NCBI GenBank assembly: GCA_947452235.1
Contig: CANGBK010000003.1
Location: forward strand, 18,666 to 82,665
Direction: 5' to 3'
Source of the DNA: Micrococcales bacterium
GTDB lineage: Bacteria; Actinomycetota; Actinomycetes; Actinomycetales; Microbacteriaceae
Length of the DNA stretch: 64,000 nt
Program-made: the position numbers and the translations under genes
Notes under the pieces: generated by a model
Seen by the model: the letters and a program-made list of their open reading frames with translations, nothing else
Told to the model about the DNA's origin: nothing
Databases searched by the model: none
Shown: positions 8,233 to 17,595 of the stretch, one piece after another
Numbering within the stretch: position 1 is the first letter of the stretch
How the letters are laid out: each line of letters begins with the position of its first letter

Positions 8233-8850
8233 ATGCCACGCCCAACTAAGGGTCCTCGTCTCGGAGGATCTCCAGCTCACGAGCGTTTGATGCTAAACAA
8301 CTTGGCTTCATCGCTAGTGACCCACAAGGCGATTACTACTACTGAGACTAAGGCTAAGCGCGTTCAGCCAGTTGCGGAGAAGCTAGTTACTCTAGCTAAG
8401 CGCGGCGACCTTCACGCTCGTCGTCAGGTTATGGCCGACATCACAGACAAGAATGTTGTCCACGAGTTGTTCACTAACGTTGCACCTCTAGTTCAGGACC
8501 GTAATGGTGGATACACCAGAATCACCAAGCTTGGTTTCCGTAAGGGTGACAACGCTCCTATGGCTTTGATCGAACTTGTTCTTGAGCCTGTTGTTGCTAA
8601 GCCTTCGAGAACTAAGACCAAGCTAACCAACGCAATCAAAGGCACTGCAGCTGCAGCTGTTGTTGAGGAAGTGCTCGAGCACACTGAGCCTGAAACTGTT
8701 GTTGACGAGAACATCGTTGAAGAAGCAGTTGTTGAAGCACCAGTAGTCGAAGAAGCTGCTGTTGTTGAGGAAGCTCCTGTTGTTGAAGAGGCAGTTGCTG
8801 AAGAAGCTCCTGCAGCTGAAGAAGCTCCTAAGGCCGACGAGGCCGAGTAA
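8233..8850 (+). CDS. rplQ: 50S ribosomal protein L17 with acidic C-terminal tail
   Basis: L17 lies at the exit-tunnel side of the large subunit. The core (about residues 1-118) has '[20 protein letters not shown]' and '[20 protein letters not shown]'. The remaining 80 or so residues are an acidic Glu/Ala/Val tail with repeated '[11 protein letters not shown]'-type units, not found in the 120-residue L17 of most bacteria but common in Actinobacteria. The minus-strand Ser/Ala-rich ORF over this tail is a shadow of the repeat. AGAGGAG precedes the start. Confidence 0.95.
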   Translation: MPRPTKGPRLGGSPAHERLMLNNLASSLVTHKAITTTETKAKRVQPVAEKLVTLAKRGDLHARRQVMADITDKNVVHELFTNVAPLVQDRNGGYTRITKLGFRKGDNAPMALIELVLEPVVAKPSRTKTKLTNAIKGTAAAAVVEEVLEHTEPETVVDENIVEEAVVEAPVVEEAAVVEEAPVVEEAVAEEAPAAEEAPKADEAE

Positions 8851-8870
8851 TCTCGACTAACACAAATCTC

Positions 8871-9737
8871 ATGAATCAAGCCGTTGACCAATTGGTTGAC
8901 GGCTTGACTCGTTTTCGGATTGATCTAAGTTACGACGGAACCGATTTCACTGGTTGGGCTAAACAACCTGGCCTTCGAACAGTTCACGGTGAAGTTGTTG
9001 CTGTGATGAACAAAATCTTTGGTGATTCAAATAATGATTTTGGTCTAAGGGTTGCTGGAAGAACTGATGCAGGGGTTCATGCTGAGCATCAGGTTATTCA
9101 CGTTGATTTGAGTAAAGGGCAATTAAAGCGTTTGGGTCGTAATCCAGATATGCGCCTGAAAATGAATTCTTTGTTGGATCCAGATATTCGGATCAACAAG
9201 GTAACTGAAGTCCCTGCTGTATTCCATGCTCGATATGCCGCTACTCACAGACGCTATCGATACACCATCGCCGATGCTACTTCAGGCTGGAATCCACTTA
9301 GGGCTCGCTTTAATCTCTGGCTCAAATATCCTTTAGATGTTGAAGCGATGCAGGCTGCGAGCAAGGAGTTTCTAGGTCTGCATGATTTTGCGGCTTTTAG
9401 TAAGCCAAAGCCTAAAGCTACGACCATTCGTAATTTGCAGGTTATTACGGTCTCCAGAAACAAGCATTTGGGCAATGTTATTGAGATTGAGCTCATGGCC
9501 GATGCTTTTGCCCATAACATGGTCAGATCCATTGTTGGGGCCCTAATCAAGGTAGGAGCAGGCAGAGCTACCCCTAAAGACGTTGCAAAAGCCCTGAAAT
9601 CGCGCTCTAGGCACCATCCGTTCAAGGTTGTTACTCCTGAGGGTCTAAGCCTTATTGAGGTCGGATATCCGGCTGAAAAGGACTATGGCAAGCAGGTTTT
9701 GATAACTCAGCACACCCGGTCTTTGGATGATAACTAG
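8871..9737 (+). CDS. truA: tRNA pseudouridine(38-40) synthase TruA
   Basis: Isomerises uridines 38-40 of the tRNA anticodon arm. The catalytic Asp is in 'VAGRTDAGVHA' (Asp66). Other family blocks are 'LSYDGTDFTGWAKQPG', 'VFHARYAATHRRYRY' and 'NMVRSIVGALI'. At 288 residues the size is normal. It follows rplQ by 20 bp, the usual rplQ-truA pairing, and likely shares the transcript. A few extra residues precede the conserved start, so a downstream start cannot be excluded, but none has a better ribosome site. Confidence 0.95.
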   Translation: MNQAVDQLVDGLTRFRIDLSYDGTDFTGWAKQPGLRTVHGEVVAVMNKIFGDSNNDFGLRVAGRTDAGVHAEHQVIHVDLSKGQLKRLGRNPDMRLKMNSLLDPDIRINKVTEVPAVFHARYAATHRRYRYTIADATSGWNPLRARFNLWLKYPLDVEAMQAASKEFLGLHDFAAFSKPKPKATTIRNLQVITVSRNKHLGNVIEIELMADAFAHNMVRSIVGALIKVGAGRATPKDVAKALKSRSRHHPFKVVTPEGLSLIEVGYPAEKDYGKQVLITQHTRSLDDN

Positions 9738-9761
9738 GGGATTTTAGGCTTAAACCCAGGG

Positions 9762-9837
9762 TTGCATAAAAGGGATGTTTCGGGCTAAACTTGACCCTTG
9801 GTGCCTGTTCTCAGGCAAATAAGTGAATTCATTCACT
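9762..9837 (+). promoter_or_regulatory. rplM promoter and two-hairpin leader
   Basis: TTGCAT (9762-9767), 18 bp, then TAAACT (9786-9791) form a good actinobacterial promoter. Transcription would begin near 9798, within CTTGGTG, giving a leader of about 73 nt. The leader has two perfect hairpins: TGCCTG-TTCT-CAGGCA (9802-9817) and AGTGAAT-TC-ATTCACT (9822-9837). Such a structured leader could bind a ribosomal protein (L13 leaders are known in other phyla), but no match to a known family is claimed. Confidence 0.6.
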
Positions 9838-9870
9838 AACACTCCGTAAAGAAACAGAAAGCATTTTAAC

Positions 9871-10314
9871 GTGCGTACATATTCACCTAAGGCTCACGAG
9901 CTGCAGAACGACTGGCTAGTTATCGATGCCACTGACGTTGTTCTTGGCCGTCTAGCTGCTACTGCTGCTTCACTTCTACGTGGAAAGCACAAGCCTACTT
10001 TTGCTCCTCACATGGACAACGGTGACTTCGTTGTGATCATCAACGCAGACAAGGTTGCTCTAACAGGAACTAAGTTGCAGAAGAAGAACGCATACCGTCA
10101 CTCTGGTTACCCAGGTGGTCTAACTGCAACTACTTACGCTGAGCTTCTAGAGAAGTCTCCAGAGAAGGCAGTTGAGAAGGCTATTCGCGGAATGCTTCCT
10201 AAGAACACTCTTGGTCGCGACCAGCTTGCAAAGCTTAAGGTTTATCGCGGTAGCGAGCACCCACATGCTGCTCAGTCTCCAAAGACATACGTAATCTCTC
10301 AGGTAGCGCAGTAA
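9871..10314 (+). CDS. rplM: 50S ribosomal protein L13
   Basis: L13 is an early-assembling large-subunit protein. The 147-residue sequence has '[20 protein letters not shown]', '[20 protein letters not shown]' and '[10 protein letters not shown]', all diagnostic. It starts with GTG at 9871; the ribosome-binding site is weak (AGAAAG). rpsI follows after 22 bp, the conserved L13-S9 pair. Confidence 0.97.
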   Translation: MRTYSPKAHELQNDWLVIDATDVVLGRLAATAASLLRGKHKPTFAPHMDNGDFVVIINADKVALTGTKLQKKNAYRHSGYPGGLTATTYAELLEKSPEKAVEKAIRGMLPKNTLGRDQLAKLKVYRGSEHPHAAQSPKTYVISQVAQ

Positions 10315-10336
10315 GCGCATTAGGTAATAGGAAAAC

Positions 10337-10834
10337 ATGCCAACTAAGAAAACCGCTGAAGCTGTAGAAGCTGCACCATCATCTTTCACAACCGAAACTC
10401 CTGCTGCTAAAGAAACTAAGCCAGCTAAGTCTCGTGCACCGCTAACTGTTCCTGGTGCTGGTCTTGGTCGCCGTAAGGAAGCTGTTGCTCGTGTTCGCAT
10501 CAAGCCTGGTACTGGAGTTATCAAGGTTAATGGTCGTGAACTTTCAGAGTACTTCCCAAACAAGTTGCACCAGCAGCTAGTTACCGATCCTTTCAAGGTT
10601 CTAGGTCTTCAGGATTCTTACGACGTTACTGCACGCATCCAGGGTGGTGGAGTTGCCGGTCAAGCTGGTGCTCTTCGCCTAGGTATCTCTCGTGCGCTTA
10701 ACGAGATCGACAGAGACAACAACCGTCCAGCTTTGAAGAAGGCAGGCTTCCTATCTCGTGACGCACGTGTCATCGAGCGTAAGAAGGCTGGTCTTAAGAA
10801 GGCTCGTAAGGCTTCGCAGTTCTCTAAGCGTTAA
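10337..10834 (+). CDS. rpsI: 30S ribosomal protein S9
   Basis: S9's C-terminal tail reaches the P-site tRNA. The 165-residue protein has an N-terminal extension of about 40 residues rich in Ala, Thr and Lys before the core '[18 protein letters not shown]'. It ends with the canonical basic tail '[11 protein letters not shown]', whose final Lys-Arg contacts tRNA. Extended S9 N-termini are usual in Actinobacteria. A small hairpin follows before glmM. Confidence 0.96.
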   Translation: MPTKKTAEAVEAAPSSFTTETPAAKETKPAKSRAPLTVPGAGLGRRKEAVARVRIKPGTGVIKVNGRELSEYFPNKLHQQLVTDPFKVLGLQDSYDVTARIQGGGVAGQAGALRLGISRALNEIDRDNNRPALKKAGFLSRDARVIERKKAGLKKARKASQFSKR

Positions 10835-10841
10835 TACGCTT

Positions 10842-10855
10842 CGAGCACATGCTCG
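10842..10855 (+). terminator. Small hairpin after rpsI, possible weak terminator
   Basis: CGAGCA-CA-TGCTCG forms a 6-bp palindrome 8 bp after the rpsI stop and is followed by GTTAGTCTTT, only a partial T-run. It lies just before the glmM -10 element, so it could separate the two transcripts or simply be an operator-like palindrome. Confidence 0.35.
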
Positions 10856-10857
10856 GT

Positions 10858-10863
10858 TAGTCT
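10858..10863 (+). promoter_or_regulatory. glmM leaderless-type -10 element
   Basis: TAGTCT is followed by 7 bases and then the ATG of glmM. In Actinobacteria a TANNNT hexamer 6-7 bases before the start codon marks transcription starting at or next to the start codon. There is no Shine-Dalgarno in the gap, which agrees with a leaderless mRNA. Confidence 0.55.
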
Positions 10864-10870
10864 TTAAACC

Positions 10871-12217
10871 ATGGCCCGCTTGTTTGGTACCGATGGTGTT
10901 CGTGGAGTTGCGAATCGTGACCTCACTGTTAATCTCGCTCTAAAACTTTCTCAAGCCGCTGCCAACGTTCTTGGCGAAAAAGCACGCAACGAAGGTCGTC
11001 GCCCTATTGCTGTTATTGGTCGCGATCCACGTATCTCAGGTGAATATTTAGCAGCAGCAGTTGCTTCAGGTTTAGCCTCGTCAGGTGTTGATGTTTTTGA
11101 TGCCGGTGTTATTCCAACTCCTGCAACAGCTTTTCTAACTGCAGATTTCGATGCTGATTTTGGTGTGATGATTTCTGCTTCACACAACCCAGCTCCAGAT
11201 AACGGAATCAAGTTTTTTGCTGCCGGCGGCCATAAACTTCCAGATCACATTGAAGATCAAATAGAAGCAGCTATGAATCAAGAAGCTCTAAGCCCGATAG
11301 GTGCTGGTGTTGGTCGAGTTCAAAGATTCGCTGATGCCGAAGATCGATACCTAGTTCATTTGCTTGGTGCCATCCCTAATTCTCTTGAGGGTTTGAAGAT
11401 AGTTATTGACTGTGCGCATGGCGCAGCTTCGGCTATTTCTCCTCAGGTGTTTGCTGACTCTGGTGCTCAAATAATCGTTATCGGTAATGACCCTGATGGC
11501 CTAAACATCAATGCGGGTTATGGTTCAACACACATGAGTGCTTTGCAGTCTGCTGTTTTAGAACATGAAGCAGACATGGGTTTTGCTCATGATGGCGACG
11601 CTGATAGATGTTTGGCAGTTGATCAGACCGGTCAAATAGTTGATGGTGATCAACTTATGGCCATCCTGGCTTTATCTTTGAAAGCTCGTGGAGAGCTAGC
11701 TCGTAATACTTTGGTTGCAACTGTTATGAGTAATCTTGGTCTTCGTATTTGCATGCAGGAAGCCGGCATTGAAATGATTGAGACAAAAGTTGGCGACCGT
11801 TATGTTTTAGAGCAGATTCGCGAAGGTGGATACACCTTAGGCGGTGAGCAGTCTGGGCACATTATCTTTAGTCGTTTCGCAACTACCGGTGACGGTATCC
11901 TAACTGGATTGATGATTGCTGCTGAAGTGAACCGGACTGGTAAAACTTTGCAGGAGTTAGCTAACCAGATGAAGACCTATCCTCAGGTTCTCATCAACAT
12001 AAAAAACGTTGATAAATCGCGTGTTGATTCAGACCCTGGATTACAGCAGATCGTCAGTGAAGCAACAGCTGAACTTGGTTCAACCGGCCGTGTTCTGCTT
12101 AGAGCTTCTGGAACCGAAAGTTTGGTTCGCGTAATGGTTGAAGCTAGCGATGAGGGAACAGCTCACTCTTGGGCTGACCGTATTGCTCGGGTCGTTGAGA
12201 AGAATTTAGCTAACTAG
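10871..12217 (+). CDS. glmM: Phosphoglucosamine mutase
   Basis: Converts glucosamine-6-phosphate to glucosamine-1-phosphate, a step towards UDP-GlcNAc and peptidoglycan. The phosphorylated active serine is in '[15 protein letters not shown]' (Ser104). The metal loop 'HDGDADR' and the C-terminal phosphate-binding '[12 protein letters not shown]' are intact. The length of 448 matches the family. The product of glmS (13195) is its substrate. Its TAG stop shares CTAG with the coaA stop on the opposite strand, leaving no space for a terminator. Confidence 0.97.
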   Translation: MARLFGTDGVRGVANRDLTVNLALKLSQAAANVLGEKARNEGRRPIAVIGRDPRISGEYLAAAVASGLASSGVDVFDAGVIPTPATAFLTADFDADFGVMISASHNPAPDNGIKFFAAGGHKLPDHIEDQIEAAMNQEALSPIGAGVGRVQRFADAEDRYLVHLLGAIPNSLEGLKIVIDCAHGAASAISPQVFADSGAQIIVIGNDPDGLNINAGYGSTHMSALQSAVLEHEADMGFAHDGDADRCLAVDQTGQIVDGDQLMAILALSLKARGELARNTLVATVMSNLGLRICMQEAGIEMIETKVGDRYVLEQIREGGYTLGGEQSGHIIFSRFATTGDGILTGLMIAAEVNRTGKTLQELANQMKTYPQVLINIKNVDKSRVDSDPGLQQIVSEATAELGSTGRVLLRASGTESLVRVMVEASDEGTAHSWADRIARVVEKNLAN

Positions 12218-13167
12218 ATTTTTCGAAGCAGAACGCGTTCAACGCGATGCTTGATACCTTTTTGAAGAACCAGGGTTGCCCTCGATTTGGTTGAAATGAT
12301 GTTCTCTTCAAGGTTCGGTAAGTTTATGGTTCGCCAAATCTCTTTAGCTCTATCTAAAGCTTTAGTTTCATTCATCTGGGCATAGCGATGAAAATAGGAT
12401 GCTGGGTTTTGGAAAGCTGAATCACGTAATGCTTCGAATCTAGCTAGATACCAGTTCTCAATTTCCGCTGTTGGCGCATCAACATAGATCTTGAAATCAA
12501 AGTAATCGCTTAGCGCAACTTCTTGACCGATTGAAGGTGGCTGCAAAACATTCAAACCCTCGATGATGACAACATCAGGTGATTCAACTATTACTTCTTC
12601 ACCTTGAACGATGTCATAACTTAGGTGAGAGTAAAGGGGTGCGGCTACGTTTTCTTTACCGGATTTAATATCTGAAACAAATTTGATAAGGGCTAGACGA
12701 TCATAGGATTCAGGGAAACCTTTACGAGCCATAAGTCCTTTTTGCTCTAAAACAGCATTTGGATAGAGAAAACCATCAGTGGTTACTAAAGCAACCTTAG
12801 GTGTGGTTGGCCATCTGGACAGAAGTTCTTTTAGCAATCTAGAAACAGTTGATTTACCAACAGCAACCGATCCGGCAACGCCGATAATGAATGGAGTTCT
12901 TTTAGGGGATTTATCTAAAAAGTTTTTGGTGACCGAGTGAAGCTGCTGGGTTTGGGTCACATACAGGTTCAATAACTGAGATAGCGGGAGATAAATATCT
13001 GTGACCTCTTGAAGGTCAAGGAAATCACCTAAACCGCGGATCTTTTCAATCTCTTCTTGAGTCAGTGGAGTTTCGCTTGTTTTGGCTAGTTCTGCCCACT
13101 CTGCTCGTGAAATCTCTACGAAAGGGCTGACCGCCTCGGCATCGTTAAGGTAATTGACTGCGGTCAC
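12214..13167 (-). CDS. coaA: Type I pantothenate kinase
   Basis: Phosphorylates pantothenate, the committed step to coenzyme A. The P-loop is '[12 protein letters not shown]', followed by 'DGFLYPNA' and '[16 protein letters not shown]', typical of the bacterial type I (CoaA) kinase. At 317 residues it has normal length. It starts with GTG at 13167 with no better in-frame start. It is divergent from glmS with only 27 bp between start codons, and convergent with glmM with overlapping stops. CAGAAT lies 6 bases before the GTG, close to a leaderless -10. Confidence 0.96.
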   Translation of the reverse strand: MTAVNYLNDAEAVSPFVEISRAEWAELAKTSETPLTQEEIEKIRGLGDFLDLQEVTDIYLPLSQLLNLYVTQTQQLHSVTKNFLDKSPKRTPFIIGVAGSVAVGKSTVSRLLKELLSRWPTTPKVALVTTDGFLYPNAVLEQKGLMARKGFPESYDRLALIKFVSDIKSGKENVAAPLYSHLSYDIVQGEEVIVESPDVVIIEGLNVLQPPSIGQEVALSDYFDFKIYVDAPTAEIENWYLARFEALRDSAFQNPASYFHRYAQMNETKALDRAKEIWRTINLPNLEENIISTKSRATLVLQKGIKHRVERVLLRKI

Positions 13168-13182
13168 ATCCCCATTCTGCCT

Positions 13183-13188
13183 TAAACT
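13183..13188 (+). promoter_or_regulatory. glmS leaderless-type -10 element
   Basis: TAAACT is followed by exactly 6 bases (AGAGGT) and the ATG of glmS. This spacing places the transcription start on the A of ATG. The whole gap to the divergent coaA start is 27 bp, so any -35 region overlaps the coaA start. Confidence 0.6.
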
Positions 13189-13194
13189 AGAGGT

Positions 13195-15048
13195 ATGTGT
13201 GGAATCGTCGGCTATGTAGGACCTAAATCAACGGTCGATGTCTTACTTGGTGGCCTAAAAAGACTTGAATACCGTGGCTACGACAGTGCTGGTGTCTCAG
13301 TCATCAATAACTCAGGAACCCTAGAAACTCGTAAACGTGCAGGCAAGCTATCTGTTCTAGTTGAAGATATCGAGGCCACACCTCTTGGAGATGCACAAAT
13401 AGGTATTGGTCACACCCGTTGGGCAACGCACGGCGCTCCAACTGATGGAAATGCCCACCCACATCTAGGTGGAGATACCCAAAAGCTAAGCCTGATCCAC
13501 AACGGAATTATTGAGAACTTCGCTGAACTGAAATCAGAACTTATGGAGGCTGGTGTTTCTTTCGCCAGTGAGACAGACACAGAAGTTGCAGCTCACCTGA
13601 TTGCACGTGAATACGACAAAACCAAGAACCTTATCGAATCTTTTAGAACTGTGGTTAGAAGACTGCACGGTGCTTTCACCATCCTGGTCATGCATGAGGA
13701 CGAGCCAGGTGTTGTTCTAGCGGCTAGAAGAAACGCTCCGCTGGTTATCGGTTTGGGTGAAGGTGAAAACTTTCTAGGCAGTGACGTTGCTGCCTTCGTC
13801 GAACACACTAAGCGCGCTATTTCAGTTGGCCAAGACGAGATTGTTATCTTACGCAAAGATTCTGTTGAGATTGAAAACTTTGCCGGTCACAAGATTGAAC
13901 GCGATGAGTTCCTGATTGACTGGGATGCTAGCGCTGCTAGCAAAGGCGGCTGGCCTAGCTTCATGGCTAAAGAAATTGCAGATCAACCTCAATCTGTTGC
14001 AGACACTTTGATGTCTCGAGTTTCAAGCGATGGTAGCGTTCACCTTGAAGAGCTTGCTCCGCTAACTCACCTGTTACCTAAAGTTGATCGAATCATTATG
14101 GTTGCCTGCGGTACTGCAGCTTATGCAGCAGAAGTTGGTAAGTATGCAATTGAAAGCTGGGCACGTATTCCAGTTAGCGTTGAGCTTTCACACGAATTCA
14201 GATATCGTGATCCGATTTTGACACCAAACACTTTGGTTGTTGCTGTTAGCCAATCAGGTGAAACCATGGATACCCTGATGGCAACTCGTTATGCCAAAGA
14301 AGCAGGAGCTACTGTTTTAACTATTTGTAATACTCAGGGAGCGACTCTGGCTCGTGAAGCAGATGCAGTTCTCTATACTCACGCGGGACCTGAGGTTGCT
14401 GTTGCTTCAACCAAGGCTTTCACTTCACAAATAGTTTCAATGTATTTGTTGGCGTTACATGTTGCCAAGGTCCGTAACACTAGATCACTTGGTGAATTAC
14501 AAGAAACCGGTAGAAACCTGCTGAAGCTTCCAGCTCAGATAGCCGATGTTTTGGCTGGTAGCGCTGGCATCAGAGAGCTAGCCAAGAGCTTTAAGGATGC
14601 TAAGACAGTTCTATTCTTAGGTCGTAACGTAGGCTTCCCGATTGCCCTTGAAGGTGCTCTAAAGCTCAAAGAGCTTGCCTATATTCACTCTGAAGGCTTT
14701 GCGGCCGGTGAACTAAAGCACGGCCCGATAGCACTTATTGAAGCAGGTCAACCGGTAATTGTTATTGTTCCATCAAAGGATGACCCTGACTCTTTGCATG
14801 CAAAGGTTATTAGCAACATAGAGGAGATTAGATCTCGTGGAGCCAAAGTTATTGCGGTCGCTGAAGAGGGCGATGAGCGAGTTGCCAAGCATGCTGAAGA
14901 AGTTTTCTTTATTCCTAAAGTTCAACAGATGCTAGCTCCGGTTCTTGCTGTTGTTCCACTACAGATCTTTGCTCTTGAACTTTCATCAGCTAAAGGTCTT
15001 GATGTTGACCAGCCACGTAACCTAGCTAAATCGGTGACTGTCGAGTAA
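13195..15048 (+). CDS. glmS: Glutamine--fructose-6-phosphate aminotransferase (isomerizing)
   Basis: Makes glucosamine-6-phosphate from fructose-6-phosphate and glutamine, the entry to amino-sugar synthesis. It begins MCGIVGYVG, with Cys2 becoming the N-terminal nucleophile of the glutaminase domain (residues 1 to about 240). Two SIS domains follow, with 'CGTAAYAAEVGKYAIE' and 'AVSQSGETMDTL'. The C-terminal block ends 'DQPRNLAKSVTVE'. The length of 617 is normal. acpS follows after 2 bp. No glmS ribozyme is expected or seen. Confidence 0.97.
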   Translation: MCGIVGYVGPKSTVDVLLGGLKRLEYRGYDSAGVSVINNSGTLETRKRAGKLSVLVEDIEATPLGDAQIGIGHTRWATHGAPTDGNAHPHLGGDTQKLSLIHNGIIENFAELKSELMEAGVSFASETDTEVAAHLIAREYDKTKNLIESFRTVVRRLHGAFTILVMHEDEPGVVLAARRNAPLVIGLGEGENFLGSDVAAFVEHTKRAISVGQDEIVILRKDSVEIENFAGHKIERDEFLIDWDASAASKGGWPSFMAKEIADQPQSVADTLMSRVSSDGSVHLEELAPLTHLLPKVDRIIMVACGTAAYAAEVGKYAIESWARIPVSVELSHEFRYRDPILTPNTLVVAVSQSGETMDTLMATRYAKEAGATVLTICNTQGATLAREADAVLYTHAGPEVAVASTKAFTSQIVSMYLLALHVAKVRNTRSLGELQETGRNLLKLPAQIADVLAGSAGIRELAKSFKDAKTVLFLGRNVGFPIALEGALKLKELAYIHSEGFAAGELKHGPIALIEAGQPVIVIVPSKDDPDSLHAKVISNIEEIRSRGAKVIAVAEEGDERVAKHAEEVFFIPKVQQMLAPVLAVVPLQIFALELSSAKGLDVDQPRNLAKSVTVE

Positions 15049-15050
15049 TC

Positions 15051-15404
15051 ATGATTGTTGGTGTCGGAGTAGACCTGGTCGATCTGACCCGCTTTGAGCG
15101 CAAGCTAACTGAAACAGCCGGGCTTTCTGAAAAGATCTTTACAGCAACCGAACGAGAAGCTAATGCACAATCCCTTGCAGGGTTTTGGGCAGCTAAAGAA
15201 TCTGTCATCAAAGCTATCGGTAATCCGCAAGGTTTAGCTTGGCATGATATAGAAATCACTAAAGACGAATTGGGTAAGCCTAAACTAAACATCACTGGTG
15301 CCACCAAGAATAGAGCAGATGAAATGGGGATAACTTCATGGCATCTATCCATAAGTCATGATGGTGGCATGGCAACAGCTTTTGTTATTGCGGAAGGTAA
15401 CTAA
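15051..15404 (+). CDS. acpS: Holo-[acyl-carrier-protein] synthase
   Basis: Transfers phosphopantetheine from CoA to acyl carrier protein, using the product of the CoA pathway that coaA feeds. The 117-residue protein has the family's 'GVGVDLVDLTRFERKL' with the Mg-binding Asp, and 'FWAAKESVIKAIG' with the catalytic Glu/Lys. It is tightly packed between glmS (2 bp) and alr (1-bp overlap). Confidence 0.95.
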   Translation: MIVGVGVDLVDLTRFERKLTETAGLSEKIFTATEREANAQSLAGFWAAKESVIKAIGNPQGLAWHDIEITKDELGKPKLNITGATKNRADEMGITSWHLSISHDGGMATAFVIAEGN

Positions 15405-16507
15405 TGAGAAAACTAACTATTGATTTAGGTGCTCTAGCTAATAACCTTTCGACCATGCGAAAACTTGTTAACTCTGACCGAGAAACAAAAGTTCTCGGCG
15501 TTGTTAAAGCAAATGCTTACGGTCACGGAATGCTTGAAGTTGCAAAGCGCTTAGAGCAAGAGGGAATTGATTTCCTGGGTGTTGCTGATCTTGAAGAAGC
15601 TAGGACGCTGAGAAGTGCCGGTATCACTTCAAGAATTCTTGCTTGGCTACACGATCCATCCGATGATTTTGTTTTTGCTGTTAAACATGATGTTGACCTA
15701 GCCGTTTCTTCAGCAGATCAACTGATGAGAATTACAAAGGCAAGCGACTCTTTAGCTAAGCCTTGCCGCATTCACATCAAGGTTGACACTGGTCTCTCAC
15801 GTAACGGTGTGACTCTAACGGATCTTGATGAGCTGCTTGCTTTAATCAAGACCGCGGTTGATCAAGGCAAGGTTATTGCTAGTGGTATCTTCTCGCATTT
15901 ATCTTCAACCGGAGTTCAAGAGGATTTAGCGCAGATAGCTCGATTTGATGAGGCTTTGGCTAAGGCAGAATCCCATGGCCTTAACTTTGAAGTTAGACAT
16001 CTAACAGCAAGCGATGGCACTCTTAGCTACCCACAGGCTAGATACGACATGGTTCGTATTGGTGTTGCCCTCTATGGTCTTTCACCGTTTAGCGATAACC
16101 GAGCTAAAGAGTTTGGTCTAAAACCTGTGATGAAGGCAACTGCAAGCGTGGTTCAAACTAAGCGAGTTCCTGCTGGGGAGGGTGTTAGTTACGGTTATCT
16201 TTATAAAACTAGCCGTGAGACCACACTTGCGTTAGTTCCGGTTGGCTATGCCGAAGGGCTTCCACGAAATGCTTCAACTAAGGCCAAAGTTTTAATTAAC
16301 GGGAAAGAGCATTTCATCCAATCAAGGATTGCTATGGATCAGTTCGTGGTTGATGTTGGTGATGCCTCAGTGAGCCCAGGGGATGAAGTTATTCTCTTTG
16401 GAACGGATAACCTAACAGCTGATGATCTTGCTAATGCTGCCGAGACCATCAACTATGAGATTGTTACCCGTATGGGTGGACGCTTTATCCGCGAATACGT
16501 AGGTTAA
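15404..16507 (+). CDS. alr: Alanine racemase
   Basis: PLP-dependent interconversion of L- and D-alanine for peptidoglycan. The PLP lysine is in 'VVKANAYGHG' (Lys35), and the second catalytic residue Tyr is in 'GEGVSYGYLY'. The C-terminal beta-domain includes 'RIAMDQFVVDVGD'. The length of 367 is typical. It overlaps the acpS stop by one base and precedes tsaE by 3 bp; this alr-tsaE-tsaB order is common in Actinobacteria. Confidence 0.96.
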   Translation: MRKLTIDLGALANNLSTMRKLVNSDRETKVLGVVKANAYGHGMLEVAKRLEQEGIDFLGVADLEEARTLRSAGITSRILAWLHDPSDDFVFAVKHDVDLAVSSADQLMRITKASDSLAKPCRIHIKVDTGLSRNGVTLTDLDELLALIKTAVDQGKVIASGIFSHLSSTGVQEDLAQIARFDEALAKAESHGLNFEVRHLTASDGTLSYPQARYDMVRIGVALYGLSPFSDNRAKEFGLKPVMKATASVVQTKRVPAGEGVSYGYLYKTSRETTLALVPVGYAEGLPRNASTKAKVLINGKEHFIQSRIAMDQFVVDVGDASVSPGDEVILFGTDNLTADDLANAAETINYEIVTRMGGRFIREYVG

Positions 16508-16510
16508 ATC

Positions 16511-16966
16511 TTGACTGTTTTGCTCAACCAGGTCATTCCTGATGCCGAAGCCATGGACGAACTTGGGTTTCGTATCTCTAAAGAATTTAGGGCAGGGGAC
16601 CTAATCCTCTTGATTGGTCCATTAGGTGCAGGAAAAACAACTTTGGCTAGAGGTATAGGTAGGGGACTTCAAGTTGAGGGTAACGTTTCAAGCCCAACTT
16701 TCGTTATCGCTAGAACGCATCAAAGACAAGGTGCGCCTCTAGTTCACGTTGATGCATACAGGCTCGCTTCGGCTTATGAACTTGATGACCTAGATATTCC
16801 TTTTGCTAGTTCAATCGTTTTAGTTGAGTGGGGGAAAGGGCTAACCGAAGATATTGCCGATAGTTGGCTGGAGATTCAAATAGATCGTGACAGTTCAGGC
16901 CAAACTGAAGAACGTCAAATAACTATTACCGGTTTCGGTGAGCGTTGGGCTGGGGTGAACTTCTAA
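16511..16966 (+). CDS. tsaE: tRNA t6A biosynthesis ATPase TsaE
   Basis: TsaE is the ATPase that supports the TsaBD complex in making N6-threonylcarbamoyladenosine at tRNA position 37. The P-loop 'GPLGAGKTTLARGIG', switch-like 'SSPTFVIARTH' and 'HVDAYRL' and Walker-B-like 'VLVEWGKGL' are present. It is 151 residues, normal size. The start is TTG at 16511, with GTAGG upstream. The stop overlaps the tsaB ATG by one base. Confidence 0.94.
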   Translation: MTVLLNQVIPDAEAMDELGFRISKEFRAGDLILLIGPLGAGKTTLARGIGRGLQVEGNVSSPTFVIARTHQRQGAPLVHVDAYRLASAYELDDLDIPFASSIVLVEWGKGLTEDIADSWLEIQIDRDSSGQTEERQITITGFGERWAGVNF

Positions 16967-17595
16967 TGTTCTCTATTGCTCTAGATACCTCAGCTGGAAC
17001 CACGGTCGCGGTTTTGAAAGATGATGTTGTTCTAAGTGAATTGAACTTCGATGAGAACATGACCCATGCCGAACGCATCGGTCAAACTCTAAGTGACGCT
17101 TTGACCAAAGCCGGGATAAGAGCTAAAGAGATAGATCGAGTGGTGGTTGGTGCTGGGCCAGGGCCTTTCACCGGTCTTCGTGTTGGTTTAGCTGCTGCGA
17201 GATTCTTCGCATTAGGGGCCAATGCTGAACTTGTTGGTGTTTGTTCACTAGATGCTATAGCGCTCCAGTTTTACAAGCAAAATCCATCAGCTGGTTCACT
17301 TTTGGTAACCACCGATGCCAGAAGAAAAGAAGTTTTCTGGGCAGCATACTCTGGTGTTTCTAATGGAATCCCAACTCGAGTTATTGGCCCTAATGTCAAC
17401 AAAGAGCAAGACATAAAAGACTTCATTGATATTGAATCACATTTGAGAACTGACCTGTTGGCAACTGCCGCAGCCCTTGGGCAAATTGCTTTCAGTGAAA
17501 CCAATACAGAGCTAGGCCCTAATTACGATGTGAGCCCAATCTATCTTCGTGAACCGGATGCGGTTCCGGGTAAAGGTAAGCGGGTGAGCGGCTAA
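16966..17595 (+). CDS. tsaB: tRNA t6A biosynthesis protein TsaB
   Basis: TsaB dimerises with TsaD in the threonylcarbamoyl transferase complex. It has the ASKHA nucleotide fold with '[14 protein letters not shown]' and the diagnostic '[19 protein letters not shown]'. The track start at 16945 (TTG) lies inside tsaE; the ATG at 16966 overlaps the tsaE stop by one base, has GGGGTG upstream and starts directly with the conserved strand, giving 209 residues. It overlaps the next gene by one base. Confidence 0.94.
   Translation: MFSIALDTSAGTTVAVLKDDVVLSELNFDENMTHAERIGQTLSDALTKAGIRAKEIDRVVVGAGPGPFTGLRVGLAAARFFALGANAELVGVCSLDAIALQFYKQNPSAGSLLVTTDARRKEVFWAAYSGVSNGIPTRVIGPNVNKEQDIKDFIDIESHLRTDLLATAAALGQIAFSETNTELGPNYDVSPIYLREPDAVPGKGKRVSG

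Noticed and set aside
8493-8891. Minus-strand Ser/Ala-rich ORF over rplQ
   Set aside because: It is the antisense image of the acidic VVEEA repeats in the L17 tail, with no ribosome site or homologous features.
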